Shown here: positions 23,133 through 33,429 of the stretch, in pieces
How positions within the stretch are numbered: position 1 is the stretch's first letter
Layout: every line of letters starts with the position of its first letter
NCBI GenBank assembly: GCA_015680685.1
Contig: MNCI01004721.1
Coordinates: 3,712 to 57,785 of the forward strand
Source of the DNA: Gnetum montanum
Lineage: Eukaryota > Streptophyta > Gnetopsida > Gnetales > Gnetaceae
Reading direction: 5' to 3'
DNA: 54,074 bases
Translations under genes and position numbers: made by a program
The notes under the pieces: model-generated
Told to the model about the DNA's origin: nothing
Database searches by the model: none
The model's input: only the letters and a program-made list of their open reading frames with translations

Positions 23133-23964
23133 TGATGGGACGTGATATAGCATGGGCTATGATATCACATACGCGATATCGCATCCCCCGCGATATCACG
23201 TCTTCCCCTGCAATATCACGTATGCAATATCGCAGCCTACTGCCAATTCTATAAATAAGAGGTGGCTCTCCCTTGTTTCCCCATCTAGATCTAGACCTTA
23301 GCCAAACTCTTGTTGTTTTTCCATTCCAGAGTTAGATTAATTTCCATGTGCCCACAATAGGAGTCCCAAAGTGAACGGATGTTTATTTAAGCAAATATTG
23401 TACCTGAGCACAAGTTTGTGTACGGAAATAAAGATGAACTTTTGGATAAACCTTGCAGTTCATGGACTAAGCTAAATAGGACTTTAATTATTATTCATCG
23501 TTTAAATGCTTTATTAGTTAATTAAATCTCTCTCAACCCTTCTCCCATAGTTAAGTGCATTCAGTACGACCACTTCGAGCACGTGCATTATGCTTGGTAA
23601 TCCCAGCAACAAATAGCATTTGGTAATCCTAGAAGCTTGCGTTGGTTCAGGGTATGAACGGTAAGTGGGACAAATACTGATGCTAGGCATTAGAACTTAG
23701 TTAGTTAAAGTTAGTTACTTAGTCTCTTCACCCTTTCCTCTCCTAGCATAGGCGATAAAACATAAAAGATATAAAAATCACATACCTCAGACTTACTTAA
23801 CTATACAACCGTGACAAATACAAGTAAGTCTGGGAACACAACGAACGATTAACCTTAAGTGTTCTATAAGGTGTGTAGGCACTTAGTCTGCAGAGTTCGA
23901 CAGGATCGCATGTGTAACACTCATATTCGTATGGTTGAGTGTAGGGGTACCTCGCCACTCATCA
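23133..23964 (+). repeat. 3' LTR of element 1
   Basis: 832 bp, TGATGGGAC to CTCATCA, with intact TG and CA ends. It has TATAAATA at 23250-23257 and a U3 array at about 23140-23235 that is 31 bp shorter than in the 5' LTR. The left arm of the AATAAA hairpin is damaged here (ATGTTTATT). Confidence 0.9.
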
Positions 23965-23969
23965 CTATT
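23965..23969. repeat. Right target site duplication of element 1
   Basis: CTATT, identical to 16870-16874. Confidence 0.85.
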
Positions 23970-24731
23970 CAATCTTCTGGCTCTTAGAATACCCATGAGA
24001 ATCATGATGTCTTTCTCTAATTTAATGGTGTTCATAGTTCTTACGATGTTAGTGTATCTTATAATCTTATATGTGTTAATACATCTATAATTCCTTATAT
24101 TACAATCTAAAATTATTATATAATTTAATGCATATAGTTAATTATTTAATACTATTAAATGAGTTTTAATAAGATATCTTTAACTTCATAGAATAAATAA
24201 TCAAATTATATTATTTTTGTTATTGCTTTACTTAAGTGAACACAATCTTCTTGTTAAATTTTTATATCTTTTACTTATTACTACTAATGATGATCAATCA
24301 TAAATATTTTATATTCTTTATTGTTGAATATTAAAATCTAATTATCAATAGAATTTACTTTACTATCAGTTATCATGAATTTACAAATATTTGGTTATGA
24401 AAATCTTATTCTTTATGCACATTCCATTATATGTATTTTATTCTCTACTATGCATATGTGATTATATAACACTCTATTCATGGAGTATTTAGGACCCTAA
24501 CCTTACCTAGGTAATACCCCTTGTCACTTTTTATTATCAAACTAGAATTCCAAGCTTACTATTAAACATATAAGAAATGTTTCCTGTTAATGCCTTCTTT
24601 GTAGAAGTGAAGACTCATTTTCTCAGGGTATTTTTTTTAAGTATCATGTTGCTCAGTATACTTGGAAATGAACATCCAAAATTTATAATAACTTCCATCC
24701 AAGCATCAATGAAGTCATTCTTCGTGATCAA
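23970..24731. other. Non-genic AT-rich DNA
   Basis: No supported gene. An open stretch from 24577 reads mostly Phe/Ile/Leu and runs into the tandem repeat, so I do not treat it as coding. Confidence 0.5.
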
Positions 24732-25475
24732 TCTATTTTGTCTATTTCCTTTCATTACATTTGAAAATGTATTTGACCATTTGTTCTCCACTTTATTTGA
24801 AAGCTATGGCATATAGTTATTTTCCAATACCAAGAGCATAACTATGACCTCTCTTCAAAAGTCAAATACCAAATTCTTAAAGATCTTACTTTTCAACTAC
24901 AACTTCAAGTAAAAAATCTTCTAGTAAAAATTAAACAATTAATTTATTTTCTACAGTATTAATTTCTTATTATTTTGGAGGCTCAAGGATGGGAAGCTTT
25001 TAGCTTTTATTGCTAGTTGTTCTTTGTTTTTTATTGATGTATTCTTTTATCTCTAGAAAGAGTTTTTTCCTTCTCTTTACAAGAAACCCTTAGTAAGAAG
25101 TATTCTATTTTGTCTATTTCCTTTCATTACATTTGGAAATGTATTCGACCACTTGTTCTCTACTCTATTTAAAAGCTATGATATATAGTTATTTTTCAAC
25201 ACCAAGAGCATAACTATAACCTCTCTTCAAGAGCCAAATAACATATTCTTAAATATGTCACTTTTCAGCCACAACTTCAAGTAAAAAAGCTCTTAGTGAA
25301 AGTTGAACAATTAATTTGTTTTCTATAGTATGAATTTCTTGTTATTTTGGAGACTCAAGAATGGGAAGCATTTAACTTTTGTTACTATTTATTCTTTATT
25401 TTTGATTGATGCATTCTTTTGTCTCTAGATAGAGTTTTTTCCTTCTCTTTACAAAAAACCCTTTAGTAAAAAGTT
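24732..25475 (+). repeat. Tandem duplication, two units of 372 bp
   Basis: Unit 1 is 24732-25103 and unit 2 is 25104-25475. Both begin TCTATTTTGTCTATTTCC and end with TTCTCTTTACAAGAAACCC or a close variant. Identity is about 88-90 percent by eye over the full unit, so the duplication is old but clear. The unit matches no family that I know. Confidence 0.8.
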
Positions 25476-27487
25476 AAAACCCATGAGAGCACTTCTAAAT
25501 AAGGGTAAAACCTGATGCTTTACCTACCCTAGAGGGGAGGTTTTTCAGGATTGGTTGAAAGGATGAAACCCTAAAAAGACATCCCCAAAACCATTGGGCT
25601 TTTTCTTTAGACTCTTTCTTTGACGATCTACTGTATTCTATGTTTTCTTAATATTACTATTCATTTTTTTGGTGTCCAACACCACACACACACACACCCT
25701 TCCCCCCAAACAAATCTAAGCTGATTTTTAATTATAATAACACATCACATAAAATAGCTTTGTTAAAGAAGTTCCTTATGATGATAACCTACCTAGAATA
25801 TGACCTTCCCAATATATCTAGGATACTAAAAAATGTCAATTTTGATGCTTCACTTACCAAAATTAAACCTATAGTACTCAAGATATCAAATTTTCAATTA
25901 GATGAAAAATCCTACATGAGTTTCAACATTTGTGCATTTGAGCTATACAACTATGCTAAGTAATGGCTAGATACAATTTTTGCATATGGACACATAGCAT
26001 ATTTCATATGGATCTTATAAGTCCAAATGAATTTTGATTTGGAATCCCTATGTGCTTGTCATGACTTTGAACCTTAAGGGTACTAGTTGGAGGGAGAAGA
26101 TAGAAAATAGGCTTATGAAAATGCTTGAAAAAAATAATATAAAAAGTAAATCAATTTAAAAAAACACACATCAATTACTAAAGGTAACTATAAAAAGTAA
26201 ATATAAGAAACATACATAAACTATCTAAACTTTATAAAGGTACATTTAGTTCCTTTCTTTTATCACCTTCACATTGCAAATTTGAATTTTTTTTTTCACT
26301 TTTTATTGTCAACCAATAATCATTTTAAAGCATTATTCTTTTATTTGAAGCTTTTCCATGAATTTCTACCTTCAGAATATACATACTAGATCACATGTCA
26401 CACTATATGTGATCCTTCTACCTATAAATAGACCATTGCCTTTCTTTCACATCTCATTATGACTCGTCAAATGCTTCAAACACATAGGTGCAAAGAATAA
26501 GTATATTGTAAGCATTTTAGGTAGAAAAAATAACAAATAAGAGTATTTTTAAAGGCCTTAGAAACTCTATAATAAAGTTCATTCTATTTGTCTTTCCATT
26601 TGACTACCTACTTTGTTGTGGATTTTCTACTCTTTCACTTAGTTATCTCATTCTTAAGGAAAAGAAAAGAACATTCCTGAAAAAATTCCAAGTGTACACT
26701 ATTCTTTTATTATTTGATTTGCTAATCCAAAATTCTATATAAAAAATTTTACTATGGGCGTGTTTTATATGGGAATTTGTATTCTAATTCTATTTGGATC
26801 CTTTTCTCTAATTTTGGTGAATTTTTGGAATACGTGGGAGCCTTGCCCAACCTGCTTCTTGAATATTTTATGATTATTTTGGATTAGTCCTTAATATGAT
26901 GTGGGATTTTAGGGGAATTTTAAAATTTTGGAGGACATTTTAGTTATGTTGGAACTATTTTTGAATAAAGGATCATTGGGTGTTGGAACCTTGAAATAAT
27001 AAGAATATAGATACACCCAAAGATATATAATCCAATTAAAACTTTATAACTTAGCATTTCCCAGTAGAATTAAACCCATGACTTGGAGCTTTCAAATCAA
27101 AAATCTTATGACTAGTGATGAATCATGTTTTGACATGCTCCAATATCAAAGCCTTTATATCGAATACCCAATATTGAGCCCCAAGATGTGATGTCAAATA
27201 TTCAATATTGCAAGGTATATGCTAGCCTATAAATATAGTGCTTGGGCTCATGACTTTCATATAGTTTTAAGTCAGTTTGTACATAGAGTAATGAAGTTCT
27301 TGCAATTTAGTCATTCTAGAGTTAGAATATTTCTAAGTGCCTGCAACAAGAGTCTAAGTGTGTATGAACCTTTATTTGAGCACTGATGTGAGCCTTGGAT
27401 TTTTATTTGTAACTTCATGTGTGGCTAAGAAAGTAGCTAAGATCATGGCACTAAGCAATTAAGTCTAGTGGTATGCAAGGAGGCATA
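25476..27487. other. Non-genic AT-rich DNA with a CA microsatellite
   Basis: A short (CA)n run lies at about 25683-25697. A 67-codon open stretch at 25760-25963 shows no recognisable domain. Otherwise nothing supported. Confidence 0.5.
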
Positions 27488-27492
27488 GTCAA
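27488..27492. repeat. Left target site duplication of element 2
   Basis: GTCAA, against ATCAA at 37486-37490; one transition. Confidence 0.65.
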
Positions 27493-27690
27493 TGATGAGA
27501 GTGGTTACTCTAGCGGTTACTCTAGTAGTTATTATAATTATTAGAGTGGTTACTCTAGCAGTTACTCTAATTATTAAAGTGGTTACTCTAGCAGTTACTC
27601 TGATTATTAGAGTGGTTACTCTAGCGGTTACTCTAGTAGTTACTCTAATTATTAGAGTGATTACTCTAATTATTAGAGTAGTTGATCCCA
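27493..27690 (+). promoter_or_regulatory. U3 palindromic tandem array of element 2, 5' LTR
   Basis: Imperfect repeats of GTTACTCTAGCGGTTACTCT plus AATTATTAGAGTG. The core ACTCTAAT-T-ATTAGAGT is a perfect 8-bp inverted repeat around one base. About five units lie directly upstream of the TATA box. Open frames on both strands here (Val/Ile/Thr-rich) are translations of the repeat, not genes. Confidence 0.7.
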
Positions 27691-28409
27691 AGCCTATAAA
27701 TAAAATGCCCAGGCGCACAATTGGGAAAAAAGTCTTTTAGCAGTCAAGTAGCGAAACTCTTGTAATCTGTTTGAAAGTTAGAGTATTTTCCAAGTGTCCG
27801 TAGCAGGAGCTCTAAGTGTGGACAGGTCTTTATTCGAGCATTGTGTACCTGAGCACACCTTGTGTACAGTAATAAAGATGAGCTCTTTGATTCATCCTTG
27901 TAGCACTTGAGATTTTTTTTCTTATGCATTTCTTTTATTTTATTTTCTTATGCGTTTAGTTTCATCCATGCAACTCTTTGATTCATCCTTACAACACTTG
28001 AGATTTATTTTCTTATGTAATTCTTGGTAACCTAGTAACGATTAACGTTTGGTAATCCCAGTAATGTTGCACTGGTTCAAGATGTGTACGACAAGTGGGA
28101 ATGGATGCTGGTGTTAGGATTAGTTAGAACTTAGTTAATGAATAGTTAAGTTAAATTAGTCACTTAGTTACCTCTCTCCTTCCCTACTAACGTAGGACAT
28201 AAAAACATAAAAGCTATAAAAATCATATGCCTCAAGCTTACTTAACCATACAATCGTGACATACAGGTAAACTTGGGAAGACAACGATCAACTAGCCCAT
28301 CCTTGTTCCATAAGGGCACATAAGCACTCAGTCCTTGGAATTCGATTGGATCATGCATGAAATGGTCATATTCGTATGGTTGAGCATAGGGGTACCTCGC
28401 TGCTCATCA
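27493..28409 (+). repeat. 5' LTR of element 2
   Basis: 917 bp, TGATGAGAG to GCTCATCA. U3 repeats fill 27493-27690 and TATAAATA lies at 27695-27702. AATAAA at 27871-27876 lies in an inverted repeat with TCTTTATT at 27827-27834. U5 matches the other family LTRs. Confidence 0.88.
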
Positions 28410-28410
28410 T

Positions 28411-28428
28411 TGGCGTCGTTTCCAAGGA
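28411..28428 (+). other. Primer-binding site, tRNA-Asp type
   Basis: TGGCGTCGTTTCCAAGGA, two bases after the LTR end. It matches the tRNA-Asp complement except at a few positions. Confidence 0.8.
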
Positions 28429-28545
28429 CTTAGTTGTTTGTACGCTAACTAGAACATAGGAAATCATTCACATCGTTGGAATGAACCCTTAGGGTTGGTT
28501 GAGAAAATGATAAACAAGAATACATTGCACACTGAATAGACAAGT

Positions 28546-30930
28546 ATGCCTCCTTCTTCGTACAAAAGCACCTCACCACCTAGGTCTAAAACAGGAAACA
28601 GTCAGTGGTGTAATACACATGATGCTGATCTTCCAGTTCCTCAACAAGTTCAAGTGGTATATATTCATCCCGATGAGTATATACCAAACTTCACCTTTAT
28701 CCACCATCAAGATGAACAACTGCATTAGCGAGACTTAGAAGGTAACATAGTGTTATCTCTCGATTGTTTAGTCCTGAGCATGCTTCTTCATGCTCTCACA
28801 CGAATTGGCATGCCACACGTACATGCAGAATACGTTGTGTAAGACCATGACTTGAGAGAATATCATCCCATAGAGGCACAACATCAAAGGAACTCACAAC
28901 AGGAGAGACATCATAAGTCTTTGAAGGATAAGTGGTCCCAGGATGTCCCACATATCAGAAGCGAAAATGAGGATGGTGAACCTACCTTAGGCAGTCGCCC
29001 ACACAATGATGTTCCTCCACTTGACTTTGGCCAAGGGGTTGTATATCAAAACCTTCATTCCACTATTCATAACCTAGGTTCTAATACCCATGGGCACAAA
29101 GGATCCGAAAAAGGGACACGAACTCATGATAAAGGTGGACATTCTAATCACAATTGCGATCAGGGCCAAGACTACAAAAGAGAAGATAGCAGACACCGTC
29201 ATGGTGATGGTTCTCCTTCTTCTTCACCTTCATCATCTCCTTCACCCTCTCCTTCAATATCTGGATGTGATCATAAAGAAAAAGACCATGGGGATAAAGG
29301 AAGGAAAAGTGGAAGTCATAGATGAAACAGCCAAGAAAGGGAATGAAGGCAATATAAAGAGTCATGACATAGAAGAAGGGAGAGTAGGGAACAACGTAGG
29401 CATTATAGACACCATGGACGAGACGATCATGATGAACCCCTCCTTGCTACTCGAAGTATGTTGGACATACCTGAGGCTATTAGAATTCCAACAAGGCATC
29501 AGAAAGATAGTAGGATCAATATATTAGATATGAACAACATCCCACAATTTGAAGGGGGATACAACGCTGATCCTCAGAATCATTTACAAGCATTCCATGA
29601 CGTGTGTTCCTTATAGAACATAGAGAACGAATGGCAAAAACTTAAGTTGTTACCACAAACATTAGTTAAAGAAGCGGAAAGCTAGCACTAGTCTTTAGAA
29701 CTAGAATCCATTTGTAGGTGGAGTACTATGTTAGAACTATTTAATGACAAGTACCAAATGTACTCCCAAGTGTCTAACTTGCGAAAGCAAATCCAAGGCT
29801 GGAAACAAGGAGGACATGAACCCTTAGATGCTGCCATGAGCTGATACTATGCATTGTTACATCATTGTCCTAGCCATGGTTATTTGCAAAGGGATCAACC
29901 GTGCCATCTTGTAGATGGAATTAGGCATGAAACGAGAAGAACCCTTGGGACTTATGCCCAAGGAAGACTATCCAAGCTTAGGTCCCATCAAATTCAAAGA
30001 CTATTAGAGCAAGTTGCTATGAAAGAAGGTGAGCTACGGAAGAGAGAAAGTGTGGAAGAGTATAACCGAGATCCTTCCCTCCAGAAGAGGGGAGTAAGAT
30101 TTTGTGAAGATGAAAAAGAGTCACCACTCAAAGAGATGGTGAATAGGAAAACTTTGCCTATCGAAAAGTTGACATCAAAAGTATTGGCCAATGTAGAACA
30201 AATGTGGAATTCCCTAGACAATAGATTTCAAATTGTTCTTAAACTAGTAGAGGAGTCTAGAGATCAAGGTAGTGAGAAAAGAAAAAAGAGAGAAGCTGAA
30301 CATGCACGTAGCAAGGGTAAGGGCAAAGTTGTCATCATTGAAGAGGTTGTGGATTTGGAAATAGACAATGATAGTAGATGTGAGATATGTCAATATGACC
30401 ATCCTAGGGGATGTTTCCCTATAATCTCACATCTACAGGAGTCTGGGGTGTATGCACTCAACCCACGATTAAAAAAAAGGCAAACACCCTGAAGGTTACC
30501 TTATCCTCAAGATAATCCAAGGGAGTTCCACAAACCCTTAACATATTATCCCAGTGGAACTCCACCACAACCGCTTGAGCAATATCAACAGTGGTAGCAC
30601 CCACAATCATGGGGAACGCCACCACCAAGGCAATAGTATCCTTATCGACAACCTAACCCATATGGATATTACGTGTAGCAGCCAATCTCCCCACATGACT
30701 CTACTGGTCACGTCACTCCTCAACCTCACTACCAAGCCCACGAGTATTATGGGACTCTCTCTTCTAGAGGCAATATTTCGCAAGCATATCATCCTTCTCA
30801 TCCAACCACATCTCTTCCACCAATAGCGCCACTATCACCTGCTCTAGCGATGCAAGGTGAAATCCCTACCTAGCCGCAGCAACGTAACATCACAAGGGTT
30901 GTTAACTCTCAACCTACTATTGGTTCCAAC
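28546..30930 (+). pseudogene. gag: gag of element 2 (broken by stops, single frame)
   Basis: Starts at ATG 28546 (MPPSSYKSTSPPRSKTG) and stays in one frame into protease. N-terminal module: VQVVYIHPDEYIPNFTFIHH at about 28645-28704. The Ser/Pro/His-rich linker is near 29210-29300 (GSPSSSPSSSPSPSPSISG). Capsid-like block: NNIPQFEGGYNADPQNHLQ (29534-29590), then SICRWSTMLELFNDKYQMYS. The basic region at 30040-30330 (RKRESVEEYNRDPSL, KKREAEHARSKGKGK) precedes the compact knuckle CEICQYDHPRGC at about 30382-30417, spaced C-x2-C-x3-H-x3-C. Many stops are TAG or TGA where relatives have Trp, Gln or Arg, for example LH-stop-RD at 28726, where element 1 has LHWRD. Confidence 0.87.
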
Positions 30931-32100
30931 AACCACATGAAGAAAAGACCTTTCTTTAGAACCAACAGTCCAACCAAGCCCTTGCAATCACAAGAGGCTA
31001 ATTCCTTAGATGCCTCAGTATCAATCAAAGCTTTAGAGCCCTCTTTAACCCAATCACCACACTCAAAGCATACGGTCATGCTAACACATGTCGTCACTAA
31101 TTGGATCAAAGCTGCCCAAATTCTCAAGAAATTCTCTAATCCTAGGAGGCCTCTGATATACTTACAAATCACTAGAAATGCATCGTGAAAGGCTCTTTTG
31201 GATTAAGGTTCTGGTATCAACTTGATTTCTCAAGAAATGTATAAGGCTTGGAACCTTCCTCCATTGAAAAAGAGCAACATCCGTCTAGAGTTGGTCGACC
31301 AGTCCATCACTATCCCATTGGGACTGGTGGAAGACATTATTACCACTATTTGTGGGTGGTCGTACCCAGCTAACTTCCTAGTGATTCAAGTAAACAATGA
31401 TAAGGGGGACTTCTCAATCATAATGGGAAGAGCATGGCTAAGCACCATCGATGTACACCTAGGAATCCGCAATCTTTCCCTAGAAATATCAAAGGAAAAT
31501 ACATTCGAAACGATCGAGAAGAAGAAAGTTTTGTGCATCACATATAGTGACACAAGGTGTAATTGCATGCAAAGGTCATGGTTTGTACAAAGTTTAGCAT
31601 TTCCTACATGCAATCAATGTGCACAAGTGATTAACATACAAAGATGCCTATATGCAGCAGCCACATGATAGGAAGACACCCAATAGCTGATAGCTAATCA
31701 AGAAAGTAGTTCACTCATATGCATGGAACCAACTAATGGTTTGACTTGTGCTTACATCAATAGCATAGAAACATTAGAGGAATTCCACCACCAACTTCTA
31801 AGTATTAACCTTGAAAATATCAACTGAGGAGAGTTGGAAATCCCTGAGAAATTTAAGCAGGAGCCCCTCAAGCTGAAACCATTGCCCATCGATATGGAAT
31901 ATATGTTCCTTAAAAATTGAAAACTGGTAATTATCAACACTAAGCTTGCTCCTCAATAGAAAGAAGAACTACTAAAGGTAATAAATAAATGGTTGAAAGC
32001 CTTCACTTGGTCATATCCTGAATTAACTAGAATAGATCCTAGGATATGCCAACATAGAATTTACACTAACCCCTCCTTGAAGCCTCGAAGATAACCGTAG
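30931..32100 (+). pseudogene. Aspartic protease and linker of element 2 (broken)
   Basis: Same frame as gag. KKRPFFRTNSPTKP begins at 30940. The catalytic motif is destroyed: LLD-stop-GSGINLIS at about 31195-31227, where TCA for Ser is TAA. After it come MYKAWNLPPLKKSNIRLELV, IPLGLVEDIITTICGWSYPA and FSIIMGRAWLSTIDVHLGI (about 31411-31467), the usual order for this family. The linker to RT contains a Cys-rich patch (31558-31650) and LEIPEKFKQEPLKLK (about 31828-31872). Non-functional. Confidence 0.82.
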
Positions 32101-32105
32101 AGGCG

Positions 32106-32920
32106 ATTGAACCCTAAACTGAAGCAAGTAGTTAAGGAACAAATCAAACAACTTCTCAAGGTTGGATTCATATACCCCATTGCTAATAGCGAATAGTTAT
32201 TATGCCTAAAAAGGGAGGTAAATGGAGGGTATGCATAGATTTCAAGCTACTAAATATGGCAACATTCAAAGATCACTTTCCATTTCCATTTGTTGACCAA
32301 GTCTTAGACACCATTGCAAGGCATCGCTATTACAGTTTTCTTAATGGATATAGCGAATATAACCAAATACAAATAGCCCCAGAAGACCAAGCCAAGACTA
32401 CATTCACCAGTCCTTGGGGAACGTTCACATATAAATAAATGTCTTTTGGCTTATGCAATGCCCCTGCAACATTTCAACGACTAGTTCTAAGCATATTCCA
32501 ATAGCAGATAGGGAACGACATGGAGATCTTTATGGACAACTTCTCCACTTATGGAGCAAACTTTGATCAAGCCTTGAACCAGTTGAAGCAAGTGTTAAAA
32601 AGATCTGTAGAAACCAATTTGAGGCTCAACTGATAGAAAATTCATTTGATGGTCCAAGAAGGCATAGTACTAGGGCACAAAATCTCACACATAAGGATAG
32701 AGGTAGACCTCGAGAAAATCAAAATTATCCAAGGAATTACCCGTCAACCAGAAACTGTCAAAGATATTTGGTCATTCCTTAGACATATTGGCTACTATAG
32801 CAGATTTATTGAGAGCTTTTCAAAGGTTTCCAAATCATTGGTGGAATTAACGAAAAAGGATGTACCTTTCGAGTGGACCAGGGAATGCGAATTAGCTTTT
32901 CAACTCTAAAATAGAAGCTA
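32106..32920 (+). pseudogene. Reverse transcriptase of element 2 (broken)
   Basis: RT makes DNA from the element RNA in the particle. The domain begins near PKLKQVVKEQIKQLLKVGFI, with a frame change at about 32196. It continues PKKGGKWRVCIDFKLLN, PFVDQVLDTIARHRYYSF, AKTTFTSPWGTFTYK, then MSFGLCNAPATFQR after a stop at 32436. The catalytic box at 32529-32540 reads FMDN in place of the usual Y/F-x-D-D. The thumb and connection follow (MVQEGIVLGHKI, FLRHIGYYSRFIE, PFEWTRECELAFQ). The second catalytic Asp is lost (GAC to AAC), so this copy would be dead even without its stops. Confidence 0.88.
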
Positions 32921-33420
32921 GTAGAATCACCCATTCTACAAGCTCCTGATTGGTCCAAACCATTCCATATCATGACTGACACATCCAACTATGCCTTAGG
33001 ATCCATACTTACATAGTTAGATGACCAAAAACATCCTTCTTACATCCATTGTGCAAGTAGAAGTATCGCTGGTGCACAACTTAACTACGCTACCACAGAG
33101 AAAGAATTAATGGTTGTAGTGTTTGCACTAGAGAAGTTTAGACACTATGTATTGGGATATAAAGTATATATACATACAAATCATAGTGGAATAAGGTTCC
33201 TCATGAATAAGCCAATGGTAAGCCCTCATATCATACGATGGCTTGTAATCGTATAAGAGTTCGATCTTATGATGATCGATCGTAAAGGCACTGAGAACGT
33301 AGTTGCTGATCATTTATCTCAGTTGCAATGGGACAACAAAGAGGATGAGTATCCAATTTCTGATTATTTTCCTGATGAATTCCTGTTTGTTGTTGTAGTG
33401 AATAATCAATCACCTACAGA
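32921..33420 (+). pseudogene. RNase H of element 2 (broken)
   Basis: A frame change near 32910 leads into frame 2. LQAPDWSKPFHIMTDTSNYA carries the first Asp in the TDTS position (standard TDAS). TTEKELMVVVFALEKFRHYV holds the Glu. HTNHSGIRFLMNKP has Asn where the family has Asp (HTDHS). GTENVVADHLSQL carries the last Asp. RNase H removes the RNA strand after copying. The Asp-to-Asn change and stops at 33016 and 33256 make it inactive. Confidence 0.82.
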
Positions 33421-33429
33421 GATAAACTA

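Larger units (their letters stand above)
16875..23964 (+). mobile_element. Element 1: Athila-like Ty3/gypsy element lacking RT and integrase
   Basis: 7,090-bp complete insertion bounded by two LTRs and an exact 5-bp target duplication CTATT (16870-16874, 23965-23969). Order: 5' LTR, PBS, gag, protease, deletion junction at about 21170, 3' noncoding tract, PPT, 3' LTR. Compared with elements 2 and 3, some 2.9 kb holding reverse transcriptase, RNase H and integrase is missing. The LTRs differ by about 55 substitutions in some 715 aligned bases by eye (near 8 percent, mostly transitions), plus a 31-bp length change in the U3 repeats. It could only have moved with enzymes supplied by a relative, unless the deletion came after insertion. 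Confidence 0.92.

Noticed and set aside
25683-25697. CA microsatellite
   Set aside because: Short and ordinary; noted only within the intergenic entry.
24577-25963. Two open stretches (24577-24816 and 25760-25963)
   Set aside because: Hydrophobic, AT-driven composition with no family match. The first runs into the tandem duplication.
27443-27740. Open frames on both strands rich in Val, Ile and Thr repeats (also at 36468-36798)
   Set aside because: They are translations of the U3 palindromic repeats, open on both strands because the repeat is symmetric. They are not genes.
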